Notes: generated by a model not told the origin, from the letters alone. A DNA stretch of 64,000 nucleotides from Bacteroidota bacterium (GCA_023424015.1 JAFAEM010000004.1:1-64000); one strand, 5' to 3'; positions 26,124 to 35,600 are shown, numbered from the stretch's first letter. Numbers and translations are program-made.

Positions 26124-27176
26124 ATGTTGGCTGCCGTCACGCTTACCCTTTCTATACTCGAGATCGTATTGTTGCTATTCGGAGCGATTATCCTGGGCAT
26201 TACTATTCATTTCTTTATTGCCAGTAATAAAAGTCTCAAAGCGGATAAACAGGAACTGGAGAAGTCCAACCCGGTACAGGATGAATGGAAGCTAAGATAT
26301 TTTAATGATATAGAAGCAAAGGACAGGGAACTGGGCGAACTGCGACAGCAGTTGAACGAAGCACAGGAGAACGCCAGGATATACTCCACCGAAGCGCAGG
26401 AAATACACCGGCAAAACCGTGTCCTTGAATTGGAAATATCCAACCTGCAGAAAGCGATGCAAACTTCCCAATCCGTCGCCACCGTCAGCGCTCCCCCTGA
26501 AAGAGAACGACCTGCTGAAGACTACCTGGACCAGTTGCGCCAGGCACAAAACAATTTGCTCGAACACCATCAAAAGATCAATCAATTGATCAGCAACATT
26601 GATGTGATAAAAGAAAAAGAAGAAATGCAAAGAGAAATTTTGCGTAGCAACGAGGAACTGGCGGCCCAGGTCAGCATGATGCGGGCGCAGTTGTCTGAAA
26701 AAGATAAAGAGATCAGCCACATCAAGCAAAAAGAACAACTGACCACCGAAATGAAGTCGATGCTGGATGATACCTACCAGGAGTTTAATACACTGCAGGC
26801 CAAAATACAAAAACTGGAGACCCAGCTAACGGCCTCCCGGATGATGAACCTGGAGTTTGAAGACCTGAAAGAGCTACATTCTAAGATGGCCCGTGAGTTT
26901 GAAGAATCAAAGCTGAAGACCAATTCCCTCACGATAGAAAATCAAAACCTCCAAAATCAGCTGGCCGACCTGGACGATAAACTCAGGGAAGCTAATTTTC
27001 AAAGACAACAATTGCAAAAGCGTGCCAGTTACCTCGAAGAACTCAACAGCGACCTGCAGGTAGTGGCCGACACCAATAAAAAACTCGAAAGCCAGTTAAG
27101 GCGGGTTGGTGAGCTGGAAAGCATGCTTAATATGGTCTCGGAAGAAAGGGATCAGTTGAAGAATAGACAGGTTTAG
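26124..27176 (+). CDS. membrane-anchored coiled-coil protein
   Basis: From ATG 26124 the product is 350 residues: one N-terminal transmembrane helix (LSILEIVLLLFGAIILGITI), then about 300 residues of heptad-rich coiled coil (QELEKSNPVQDEWKLRYFND; QLADLDDKLREANFQRQQLQ), broken by a Pro-rich link near residue 125 (SAPPERERPAEDY). No catalytic motif is present. It is probably a cytoplasmic rod attached to the inner membrane, with a scaffold or cell-shape role possible but unproven. A TTG start at 26115 would add three residues. It is a single gene, divergent from the DUF3298 gene. Confidence 0.7.
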   Translation: MLAAVTLTLSILEIVLLLFGAIILGITIHFFIASNKSLKADKQELEKSNPVQDEWKLRYFNDIEAKDRELGELRQQLNEAQENARIYSTEAQEIHRQNRVLELEISNLQKAMQTSQSVATVSAPPERERPAEDYLDQLRQAQNNLLEHHQKINQLISNIDVIKEKEEMQREILRSNEELAAQVSMMRAQLSEKDKEISHIKQKEQLTTEMKSMLDDTYQEFNTLQAKIQKLETQLTASRMMNLEFEDLKELHSKMAREFEESKLKTNSLTIENQNLQNQLADLDDKLREANFQRQQLQKRASYLEELNSDLQVVADTNKKLESQLRRVGELESMLNMVSEERDQLKNRQV

Positions 27177-27192
27177 TTTTGGTACAATCAGG

Positions 27193-27579
27193 CACGAAGG
27201 TTAAAGAATATAATCTGTGAAATCTGTGAAATCAGTGGCTAATTCGTGTGATTCGTGCAATTCGTGGCTTTCCTTCTGCCGCAGGCAGACAGAACTTGTA
27301 ATCAATTCGTATTTACCAGGACACGAAGGTTAAAGAATATAATCTGTGAAATCTGTGAAATCAGTGGCTAATTCGTGTGATTCGTGCAATTCGTGGCTTT
27401 CCTTCTGCCGCAGGCAGGCAGAACTTGTAATCAATTCGTATTTATTAGGACATGAAGGTTAAAAAATATAATCTGTGAAATCTGTGTAATCAGTGGCTAA
27501 TTCGTGTGATTCGTGTAATTCGTGGCTTTCCTTCTGCCGCAGGCAGTTAAAATTTGTAGCCAATTCGTATTTATAAGGA
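27193..27579. repeat. three tandem 129-bp CGTG-word repeat units
   Basis: Units start with CACGAAGGTTAAAGAATATA at 27193 and 27322 and CATGAAGGTTAAAAAATATA at 27451, exactly 129 bp apart, with a partial fourth start at 27580. Each unit contains shorter words (AATCTGTGAA, AATTCGTGTGATTCGTG) and a TTCTGCCGCAGGCAG palindrome. Unit 3 has diverged most. There is no coding capacity; it lies between the coiled-coil gene and pdxH, filling most of a 541-bp gap. Confidence 0.92.
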
Positions 27580-27717
27580 CACGGACAAATTTATTAAACT
27601 TCTACACTTCAGAGTTCAATGTATTTCCATCGGCCCTCCGTGACCATCAATCTTGAATCATAGTTCATTAATCTACATAGTTGTAAAGCATTTAACTTTG
27701 AAGAATAATTAAGTCGA

Positions 27718-28362
27718 ATGCACAAGGATATAGCCGGCATACGCAAGGTATACTCACAAAAGACACTAACGGAAGACACCATTGATGCGGATCCTGTTCG
27801 TCAGTTTGCAAAATGGTGGGAAGAAGCCATCGCATCGGAGATCGATGAGGTCAATGCCATGACCCTCGCAACAGCCTCGGCTGATGGCATGCCCGCCGCC
27901 AGGATCGTTTTATTAAAAGGTTTTTCCGAGAAAGGCTTTGTATTCTTTACCAACTACAACAGTTTTAAAGGCCGGCAACTGGAGGAAAACCCCAAGGCCT
28001 GCCTGGTTTTCTTTTGGAAAGAGCTGGAACGCCAGGTTCGTATAACCGGGATTGTAGAAAAAACGACGGCACAGGAAAGTGATGAATATTTTTATTCCAG
28101 ACCGTTGGCCAGCCAGCTTGGCGCCTGTGTTTCGCCACAAAGTTCTGTCATCGAAAACCGCGACTGGATAGAGCAGCGGTATGATGAATTAGAGAAGGAG
28201 GTGTTGACAAAGGAAATTAAACGTCCCGCGCATTGGGGAGGCTTTATCGTAAGGCCTGTGATCATTGAATTCTGGCAGGGCCGCCCTTCGCGACTGCATG
28301 ACAGGATCGAATACTCACTCCAGGAAAACGGTCAATGGATATGTGCCAGGCTGGCACCTTAA
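27718..28362 (+). CDS. pdxH: pyridoxamine 5'-phosphate oxidase
   Basis: The 214-residue product is full length for PdxH: DPVRQFAKWWEEAI, MTLATASADGMPAARIVLLK, FVFFTNYNSFKGRQL for FMN and substrate contacts, the RQVRITGIVEK block, and the C-terminal signature EFWQGRPSRLHDR. It oxidises pyridoxine/pyridoxamine 5'-phosphate to pyridoxal 5'-phosphate with FMN in the cytoplasm. It is monocistronic; a hairpin follows the stop and the convergent THX gene lies 60 bp away. Confidence 0.95.
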   Translation: MHKDIAGIRKVYSQKTLTEDTIDADPVRQFAKWWEEAIASEIDEVNAMTLATASADGMPAARIVLLKGFSEKGFVFFTNYNSFKGRQLEENPKACLVFFWKELERQVRITGIVEKTTAQESDEYFYSRPLASQLGACVSPQSSVIENRDWIEQRYDELEKEVLTKEIKRPAHWGGFIVRPVIIEFWQGRPSRLHDRIEYSLQENGQWICARLAP

Positions 28363-28375
28363 ACATGCCTGGGGG

Positions 28376-28403
28376 TTTGGACCCGATTGCTATTGGGTCC
28401 AAA
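28376..28403. terminator. hairpin between convergent pdxH and THX genes
   Basis: A perfect 9-bp stem TTTGGACCC/GGGTCCAAA (28376-28384 with 28395-28403) has a 10-base loop. There is no clear T-run on either strand, so terminator function is likely from position rather than proven. Confidence 0.45.
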
Positions 28404-28421
28404 TTCCCAATACCTTTAAGA

Positions 28422-28541
28422 TCAGTCCTTTTTCTTCCCTTCTGCTTTAGTAGTTGTAGTTTTTTTCTTTGCAGGGCGGGTCTTTCCAAATGAACCTTTA
28501 AAACGTTTGCCCTTTGCTGTTTTTTTATCTCCTCTACCCAT
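28422..28541 (-). CDS. 30S ribosomal protein THX
   Basis: A 39-codon gene (ATG complement of 28539-28541, TGA complement of 28422-28424) encodes MGRGDKKTAKGKRFKGSFGK followed by a Lys/Thr-rich tail (TRPAKKK...GKKKD). It matches ribosomal protein THX (Thx, bS20-binding region peptide of Thermus) in its MGRGDKKT start, Gly-Lys spacing and extreme basicity. Such genes are conserved in Bacteroidota and often missed because of their size. It lies downstream of the HU gene on the same strand, past the HU terminator. Confidence 0.9.
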   Translation of the reverse strand: MGRGDKKTAKGKRFKGSFGKTRPAKKKTTTTKAEGKKKD

Positions 28542-28582
28542 AGTATGTTTTTTTAGATTGGCGAAGTTATGATGTTTAAAGT

Positions 28583-28616
28583 AAAAAAGCTCCGTACACT
28601 GGGTACCGGAGCTTTT
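28583..28616 (-). terminator. rho-independent terminator of the HU gene
   Basis: On the minus strand, AAAGCTCCGGTACC pairs with GTACGGAGCTTT (28588-28614), with a small mismatch at one C, followed by a T-run (plus-strand A 28583-28588). It lies 19-50 bp past the hup stop. Confidence 0.82.
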
Positions 28617-28634
28617 AATTCGGTAATGGTAGGA

Positions 28635-28904
28635 TTACATTTTTGCAGCCAGTTCTTTACCTGCTTTAAATTTAGCCACTTTACGGGCTTTGATCTTGAT
28701 AACGGCGCCAGTTTGGGGGTTGCGACCATTACGGGCAGCTCTTTTGGAGACTGAAAAAGTTCCAAATCCAACCAGGGTTACTTTACCACCGCCTTTCAAA
28801 GTTTTGGTTACGGCCTCGATAAAAGAATCAAGGGCAGCATTGGCCTGTGTCTTCGTAATCTCAGCATCGTCAGAAATTTTTGCGATCAATTCAGCTTTGT
28901 TCAT
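28635..28904 (-). CDS. hup: DNA-binding protein HU
   Basis: The 89-residue product is full-length HU: MNKAELIAKISDDAEITKTQ, LDSFIEAVTKTLKGGGKVTL, the minor-groove arm GRNPQTG preceded by the R-x-A-R-N motif, and a Lys-rich end. HU bends and compacts DNA as a dimer. Monocistronic with its own terminator. HU and IHF share this fold; the sequence fits HU. Confidence 0.96.
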   Translation of the reverse strand: MNKAELIAKISDDAEITKTQANAALDSFIEAVTKTLKGGGKVTLVGFGTFSVSKRAARNGRNPQTGAVIKIKARKVAKFKAGKELAAKM

Positions 28905-29067
28905 AATCTAGTTGTTTTAATGATTTAGTAACGGGGGCAAATTTATACGGTTTTTAATACCGGCAAAAAAAATCTTGATTATTTATCCAAATAGTTGCAA
29001 TTGTTGAAATCCGCACGGGATAAGGATTTGAAAGATTTTTGAACCAGGGCTGTAGCAATCGATTGGC

Positions 29068-29379
29068 TTAAGGAGTATGCACAGTTTCCAACACTGAACG
29101 AAAGGCTACAAACCGTTCCCCCCATTTTTTAAAAGCGCGTTGCCGCATGTCTTCCGCAAAGTTTGTGATATAACGGTTGTAATCTTCTCGGCTCCCGGCA
29201 TGATATTGAACCGCATATGTAGGCCCGTCTGTCTCATCTACTTCAATCAATCGTAAAATAACGGCATGGGTAAAGCAGCCTGTATTGATTACATCAGGGA
29301 TATGTTGATCTTTGAGCCATCGCAGCCAGCCTTCAGAGATGGGGTGTTCGACCTTAACGGTCACATTATAAATGATCAT
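29068..29379 (-). CDS. DUF4286 family protein
   Basis: From MIIYNVTVKVEHPISEGWL (29379) the product is 103 residues and matches DUF4286, a small ferredoxin-like protein family common in Bacteroidota: WLKDQHIPDVINTGCFTHAV, TYAVQYHAGSREDYNRYI and an Arg-rich C-terminus. Function is not established; resemblance to antibiotic-monooxygenase-type barrels is structural only. The frame is open to 29427 but the family begins at the chosen Met. It lies 66 bp downstream of xth on the same strand and may be cotranscribed. Confidence 0.85.
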   Translation of the reverse strand: MIIYNVTVKVEHPISEGWLRWLKDQHIPDVINTGCFTHAVILRLIEVDETDGPTYAVQYHAGSREDYNRYITNFAEDMRQRAFKKWGERFVAFRSVLETVHTP

Positions 29380-29445
29380 TCCATGTGCAGGTTTCATGTT
29401 TGGCGAACCTGGTACTTCATTGTTCATACAGGTGTTTTAAGGTCT

Positions 29446-30213
29446 TCAGATATCTATTTCGAGGTAGACGGGACAATGATCGGAATGTTTTATATCTGGA
29501 AAGATCTCGGCATCTTTCAGGTTTTGTTTTAATGGTTCTGTTACGTTGATATAGTCGATACGCCAGCCTTTATTATTCAACCTTACGGAAGGAAAACGCT
29601 GGCTCCACCAGCTATAGCGATGGGGTTCGGTATGGAATTCACGGAAACTGTCGACCCAGCCATTGCTGAAAAACTTTGTCATCCATTCCCGTTCTTCGGG
29701 TAAAAAGCCTGAAGACTTTTTATTTCCTTTCGGATCATGGATATCGATCTCCCTGTGTGCGATATTATAATCACCGCAAACGATCAGTTTGGGATTTTTC
29801 TTTTTTAATCCATCGAGGTAAGTATTAAACTCATCGAGCCAAAGGTATTTGAAGCTTTGTCTTTCATCACCGCTTGTACCTGATGGAAAATAAGCGTTGA
29901 TCAGCCGTGTATCGCCAAATTCAAGCTGGATCACGCGACCTTCTTCATCACTTACTTTGTGACCGGTACCATATTCCACCCGTGTTGGCTTTATTTTTGA
30001 AAAAACCGCAACACCGCTGTATCCTTTTTTTTGCGCACTGAACCAGTAATCATCATAACCGATATCATTAAATAATCGATGATCAACATTGTCCCTGGCA
30101 GCCTTAGTTTCCTGTACACATACCACATCTGCCGGACCGGTTTTCAACCAATCAATAAACCCTTTATTAATAGCGGAACGTATACCGTTGAGGTTGTAGC
30201 TGATGATGCGCAT
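29446..30213 (-). CDS. xth: exodeoxyribonuclease III / AP endonuclease
   Basis: The 255-residue product has the EEP-fold motifs in order: MRIISYNLNGIRSAINKGF, CVQETKA (catalytic Glu), YSGVAVFSKI, AYFPSG, VCGDYNIAHREIDI (Asp/Asn), YSWWSQR, WRIDYINV and HSDHCPVYLEI (Asp-His). It repairs abasic sites and 3' blocks in DNA. Length is normal for Bacteroidota Xth. Its upstream side opens onto the long CGTG-word repeat region. Confidence 0.95.
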   Translation of the reverse strand: MRIISYNLNGIRSAINKGFIDWLKTGPADVVCVQETKAARDNVDHRLFNDIGYDDYWFSAQKKGYSGVAVFSKIKPTRVEYGTGHKVSDEEGRVIQLEFGDTRLINAYFPSGTSGDERQSFKYLWLDEFNTYLDGLKKKNPKLIVCGDYNIAHREIDIHDPKGNKKSSGFLPEEREWMTKFFSNGWVDSFREFHTEPHRYSWWSQRFPSVRLNNKGWRIDYINVTEPLKQNLKDAEIFPDIKHSDHCPVYLEIDI

Positions 30214-30296
30214 GATTTCATTTTTGGGTTTTCAAAGTACACGATAAATTTTATGATAGCCAAACACAAACATCTGCATTTTCCGCTAGCGTCGAT

Positions 30297-30770
30297 CAGC
30301 CTCCTCCGTGTAATCCGCGTAGTCCCTGGCTCAATCGTGTTCTTACAGGACACGGAGTACACAGAGTTTTTACACGAAGTCCACGGAGAAAAACAATCTA
30401 CCTAATCCGTGCAATCTGTGTAATCCGTGGCTCATTCGTGTGATTCGTGCCATTCGTGGCCAACCTTGCCGCAGGCAGTAATCAATCCGTGCAATTTGTG
30501 CAATCCGTGGCTAAATACCGAAGACATCAAATCCGTGGCCCAATCGTGTTCTTACAGGACACGGAGGTTTTGCACGAAGGTCACGGAGAATTTCAATCCG
30601 TGTAATCCGTGACCCATTCGTGTGATTCGTGTAATTCGTGGCCACTTTCCCCTGCCGCAGGCAGTCAATCCGTGTCAATCCGTGTAATCTGTGGCCACTT
30701 CCCTCTGCCGCAGGCAGTCAATCCGTGGCTTATCAATGCCGAAGGCATCAAATCCGTGGCTCATTGACAT
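30297..30770. repeat. CGTG-word repeat region
   Basis: About 470 bp of the xth/LOG-like divergent gap consist of imperfect 9-11 bp words (AATCCGTG, AATCTGTG, ATTCGTG, CACGGAG), interrupted by CTGCCGCAGGCAG palindromes (30468-30476, 30652-30664, 30705-30717). No fixed long period is visible, unlike the 129-bp array at 27193. No gene is credible here; frames on both strands are by-products of the repeat. Confidence 0.88.
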
Positions 30771-30806
30771 GAATGTTTTATTTTTAAGCGTTTCAATAAG
30801 ATATAA

Positions 30807-31538
30807 ATGGAAAAGGTTAAAAGACTAATCCCGGCAAAAGAACATGTGTATCTCGAAGGTCCCAAAAGCAGGGGATATGAGTTGCTATTTGCCTGGGATG
30901 TTTTCAAACAGTTTATAAAAGGATTTCGTGCCCTGCATTTTGTAGGACCCTGTATCACCGTATTTGGTTCGGCCCGGTTCAAAGAAGACCATCCCTACTA
31001 TCAGCATGCAGTTGAATTTGGAAAACGGATAGCCCACCTCGGCTTCACCACCATGACAGGCGGCGGGCCCGGAATCATGGAAGCTGCCAATCGGGGTGCT
31101 TTTGAGAATGGCGGGCAATCAGTAGGATGTAATATCCAACTGCCATTTGAACAACAAAGTAACCCCTACCTGCATAAAGCGGTCACCTTTGAACATTTTT
31201 TTGTACGAAAGGTTTTGCTGGTAAAGTATTCCTACGCATTTATCATCATGCCCGGTGGCTTTGGTACCATGGATGAGTTTTTTGAAACGCTGACACTGGT
31301 ACAAACAAAGACCCTGGTCCAGTTTCCCATTGTGTTGTTTGGCAAAGAGTATTACAAGGAACTGATGGAAGCGATGAACGATATGGCCCTGAGGGGTACC
31401 ATTTCCAAGGAAGACATGAACCTGGTATTGCTGACTGATGATTTTAATGAAGCGATGGACCATATTGGACGGTATATTACGACCAATTATAAGGTTAAGC
31501 CAAGAAAGCGTTTGTGGGCTTTCTTTGAAAAAAGATAG
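30807..31538 (+). CDS. TIGR00730 / LOG family Rossmann-fold protein
   Basis: The 243-residue product has the LOG signature motifs: ITVFGSARF at the first strand, MTGGGPGIMEAANRGAFENG, and the nucleotide-binding MPGGFGTMDEFFETLTLVQT. Family members are nucleoside 5'-monophosphate phosphoribohydrolases (cytokinin-activating in plants, purine/pyrimidine NMP hydrolases in bacteria). It is cytoplasmic. Flanked on both sides by repeats: the CGTG-word region upstream and the three-unit element starting 8 bp after the stop. Confidence 0.9.
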   Translation: MEKVKRLIPAKEHVYLEGPKSRGYELLFAWDVFKQFIKGFRALHFVGPCITVFGSARFKEDHPYYQHAVEFGKRIAHLGFTTMTGGGPGIMEAANRGAFENGGQSVGCNIQLPFEQQSNPYLHKAVTFEHFFVRKVLLVKYSYAFIIMPGGFGTMDEFFETLTLVQTKTLVQFPIVLFGKEYYKELMEAMNDMALRGTISKEDMNLVLLTDDFNEAMDHIGRYITTNYKVKPRKRLWAFFEKR

Positions 31539-31546
31539 CCGGTGTC

Positions 31547-31944
31547 GTGTCAGGGTTAAAATGCTGCTTCAAAAAGCTACGAGCTTCGGGCCCGATCGTC
31601 TGACCACGAAATTTGAGGCCTTGAGCCTCATGGCTCACAGCTCACGGCTCGCAGCTCAAATAAAAGAATACTGCTTCAAAAAGCTACCAGCGATGAGCTA
31701 CGAGCTTCGGGACCGATCGTCTGTCCACGAAATTTGAGGCCTTGAGCCTCATGGCTCGCAGCTCGCGGCTCGCGGCTCGCAGCTCAAATAAAAGAATGCT
31801 GCTTTAAAAAGCTACCAGCGATGAGCTACGAGCTTCGAGACCGATCGTCTGTCCACGAAATTTGAGGCCTCAAGGCTCGCGGCTCACAGCTCGTAGCTCG
31901 CAGCTAAAACAAGAGGAACCGTCAAAGTATGGTTGACTTAACAC
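31547..31944. repeat. GAGCTACGAG-word element, three-unit copy
   Basis: The same flanks as the element at 24681-24857 (GTGTCAGGGTTAAA at 31547, TTGACTTAACAC ending 31944) enclose three core units, with ATGCTGCTT/ATACTGCTT starting at 31561, 31668 and 31796 (107 and 128 bp apart). Each unit contains CGATCGTCTG and ACGAAATTTGAGGCC between complementary AGCTACGAGC and GCTCGCAGCT words. The right-end hairpin carries a C-to-T change that keeps pairing as G-U. Confidence 0.88.
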
Positions 31945-31983
31945 CAGGTATTTTATTATGGAAATTTAAGTTGGACGATAAGA

Positions 31984-32604
31984 ATGAAAAATTTAAAAGC
32001 GATCATATTCGACCTGGGCGGTGTATTAATTGACTGGAATCCCCGCTACGTATTTGATGAAAAATATTTTGAGTCGGAGGAGAAGCGGGAGTTTTTTTTC
32101 TCGAATATCTGCACGAGTGACTGGAACGAAGAACAGGACGCCGGCCGGTCGATCGTGGAAGCTACCCAGCTTTTGGTGAGTCAGTACCCCGAATGGGAAA
32201 CAGCGATCCGCGATTATTATGGCCGGTGGACGGATATGTTAAAAGCCCCGATACCTGAAACGGTGGAGATATTCCGCCAGTTAAAACAAAGTGACCGGTA
32301 TAAACTATATGCCCTCACCAACTGGCAGGTAGGTTTGTTTGATATCGCGCTGGTGCGTTATAATTTCTTACACTGGTTTGATGGCCGGGTGGTAAGTGGT
32401 GAAGAAAGAACAAGAAAACCCTTCCCGGAATTCTACCAGCGTTTGCTTAACAGGTATGATTTAAAACCTTTCGAAACAATATTCATCGATGATAATGCAA
32501 GGAATGTAAAAGGCGCAGAAGATCTTGGTATTCGAAGCATACATTTTCAATCACCCAGCCAACTGAAGGAGAAACTAACAGAGATGGGTATTCTGGATGC
32601 ATAG
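31984..32604 (+). CDS. HAD-superfamily hydrolase (subfamily IA)
   Basis: The 206-residue product has the HAD motifs: IIFDLGGVLIDWNPRY (motif I; the second Asp is replaced by Gly, as in many HAD-IA members of this branch), LYALTNWQ (motif II Thr), RKPFPEFYQRLL (motif III Lys) and IFIDDNARNVKGAEDLGI (motif IV). A small alpha-helical cap lies between motifs I and II. It probably dephosphorylates a small metabolite; substrate unknown. It converges on metH with 24 bp between the stops. Confidence 0.9.
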   Translation: MKNLKAIIFDLGGVLIDWNPRYVFDEKYFESEEKREFFFSNICTSDWNEEQDAGRSIVEATQLLVSQYPEWETAIRDYYGRWTDMLKAPIPETVEIFRQLKQSDRYKLYALTNWQVGLFDIALVRYNFLHWFDGRVVSGEERTRKPFPEFYQRLLNRYDLKPFETIFIDDNARNVKGAEDLGIRSIHFQSPSQLKEKLTEMGILDA

Positions 32605-32628
32605 AATATGTTGATATTGCATTGAGAT

Positions 32629-35600
32629 CTATTCCAGGATCGGTCTCAGCCATCGCCGCATTTCCTCCTTATCCATTCCTTTCCGATTTACATAATCATC
32701 GAACTGGTCGCCCTGGATTTTTCCTACACCAAAATACTGGCTCTGCGGGTGGCTGAAATACCATCCACAAACAGAGGCGGCAGGATACATCGCCAGCGAT
32801 TCAGTTAGGTTGATACCGGTATTTTTTTCACCCCCTAAAAGCTGGAACAATTTATATTTCTCAGTATGATCGGGACAGGCGGGATAACCCGGTGCAGGGC
32901 GAATGCCAACATACTCTTCCCGGATCAATTGTTCATTGCTCAATTCTTCATCCTTCTGGTAACCCCAGAATTCTTTTCTCACTTTTTCATGCAGGAGCTC
33001 GGCAAAGGCTTCTGCAAACCGGTCTGTCAACGCCTGCATCATGATTTTGCTATAATCATCATGGGCGGCAATAAATTTTTCAAGGTGTGGTTCGATACCG
33101 TGCATGGTGACGCTGAAGGCGCCAATATAATCCTCCGCATCACCGGCAGATGGTTTGATGAAATCGGCGAGGCTAAGATTGGGCTGACCAGCCGCTTTTT
33201 TTACCTGCTGCCTGAGAAATTCGAGGTTAAAAATTTGGCCGCCGCTTTCTGCTGTATTTTGTACCTCAATGGTATCCGGTGCTATGGCTCGTGCATTCCA
33301 GAAGCCTACCACACCCCTGGGATGTAACCATTTTTCGGAAATGATCTGGTCGACCATTCGGTTGGCATCATCGTATAGTTTGGTAGCTTCTTTTCCAACA
33401 ACCGCGTCACTTAAGATCTGGGGGAATTTGCCATGCATTTCCCAGGCGATAAAGAAGGGTTGCCAGTCCAGGTATTTGCGGATCTCAGCAAGATCATAGT
33501 CTTCGAAAACTTTGACACCGGTAAATGACGGTTTTGGTGGTATATAGCCGTTCCAGTCGATGGCTACGCGATTCTTTTGTGCATCGGCGAAACCCAGGTA
33601 TGCCTTGGTTGTTTTTTTCTTTGCAAAATCTTCGCGCAGCTTTTTATATTCCCTGCTGATATTTTGAAGGAAATCTTTTTTCTGGTCTTTATTAAGCAGC
33701 GAGCTCACGACCGTTACACTGCGTGAGGCATCCAACACGTGCACCACGCCATTGTCATACTGCTCCGAAATTTTGACCGCGGTATGCATCCTCGATGTGG
33801 TGGCGCCGCCAATCAGTAGGGGCTTATTCATGCCGCGACGTTTCATTTCATGCGCTACATGTACCATTTCATCGAGTGAGGGGGTGATTAGTCCGCTAAG
33901 TCCAACGATATCTGCGTTCTCTTTGATTGCAGTATCCAGGATCTTATCAGCAGGCACCATCACACCCAGGTCAATCACGTCATATCCATTGCAACCCAAT
34001 ACCACGCCTACGATATTTTTGCCAATATCATGCACGTCTCCTTTTACGGTTGCCAGGAGGATCTTTGCCCCCCCACCCCCCGAAGGGGGGATTTCCGAAG
34101 ATGCATTCTTTTCGGAAATTATTTTAAGTTTTTGAAGGATATTTTCAAGTACAACATCAGGTTCTCTTAAAACCTTTTCATTGGTGAATCGTATGACGTC
34201 GAAACCATGTTTTAATAGCCACAGGGTCCTCTCTCTGTCACTTTCGGTGTTCTCAGGCAGTTGATGCAAAAGGCCATCCACCTCTATTATCAGGCCGCAG
34301 TCCAGACATACAAAATCGGCAATATAAGTTCCGATTATGTGTTGCCTTCTAAACTTGAAGCCGTCCAAACGTTTTCCGCGCAACAGCTGCCATAGCACGT
34401 TTTCTGCTTGTGTAGGATTGCTGCGGTGTTCCTTTACAAACTCTTTGAGTTTCTCGTATAGTGTCGGGTCTGCTGTCTGGTAACCAAAGGAAACCTTTGT
34501 TGCCCCCCCTTTGGGGGGTAGGGGGGCTTTTCCTGCTTCTATAAATGGAGTTAGCCAGGCCACACTTTTTTTCATCACGCGGGCACTCTTCACTACCTGG
34601 GGTAAGAACATTTTACCGGCACCGAATAGATCACCCACCACATTCATACCGTCCATCAGCGGCCCTTCGATCACATCCAGTGGCCTTTGATATTTTAGCC
34701 GGGCTTCTTCTGTATCTATATCAATAAAATCTGTAATACCATTTACCAATGAATGTTTCAGTCGCTCTTCGACCGGCGTTGTACGCCAGGTTTCGTCCTT
34801 AATATTTTCTTTACCTTTCGCTTTTACCGTTTCGGCAAATGCAATCAGTCTTTCCGTGGCTTCATTGTTGACATTGTTGCGGTTCAGGATCACGTCTTCA
34901 CACATCTCTCTCAATTGTGGCTCAATCTCGTCATACACCACCAGCTGACCTGCGTTTACAATACCCATATCCATACCCGCTTTGATGGCATGCAGGAGAA
35001 ATACAGAATGCATCGCTTCCCTGACATGATCATTGCCCCGGAAAGAAAAAGAAAGATTACTCACCCCTCCGCTTACCCTGGCAAGTGGCATCAGCTGTTT
35101 AATCTCTCTGGTAGCTTCTATGAAATCGACACCATAGTTATTATGTTCCTCCATGCCCGTGGCAATGGCAAAAATATTGGGGTCGAAAATGATGTCCTGT
35201 GGATCGAATCCCAGTTTTTCCGTCAGGATCTTATAAGCACGATGACAGATTTCCACTTTACGCTGCCTGGTATCCGCCTGCCCCGTTTCATCAAAGGCCA
35301 TCACGATCACGGATGCACCGTAACTTTGACACACCAGGGCCTGTTCGATGAATTTATCTTCACCTTCTTTCAGTGATATGGAGTTGACAATACATTTTCC
35401 CTGCACACATTTAAGGCCTGCTTCGATGATCGAAAATTTTGAGCTGTCGATCATGATGGGGATCTTGGCAATATCGGGTTCACTTTGAAGCAGGTTAAGG
35501 AATGTTGTCATGGCCTGCACGCCATCGAGCAGCGCATCATCCATGTTTACATCGAGGATCTGCGCACCGTTTTCAACCTGTTGCCGGGCTACGCTGAGCG

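Noticed and set aside
27193..27579. CRISPR-like array
   Set aside because: The units are 129-bp direct tandem repeats with no unique spacers, and no cas genes are near.
30427..30612. 61-codon frame in the CGTG-word repeat
   Set aside because: It is a by-product of the repeat words, which stay open in several frames.
31438..31737. 99-codon frame spanning the LOG-like gene end and the repeat element
   Set aside because: It overlaps the real gene out of frame and then reads repeat sequence.
34067..34527. Intein in MetH
   Set aside because: No N-terminal Cys/Ser splice block, no terminal His-Asn, and the segment ends in Gly-rich linker. The domain is DUF559, not a Hint fold.
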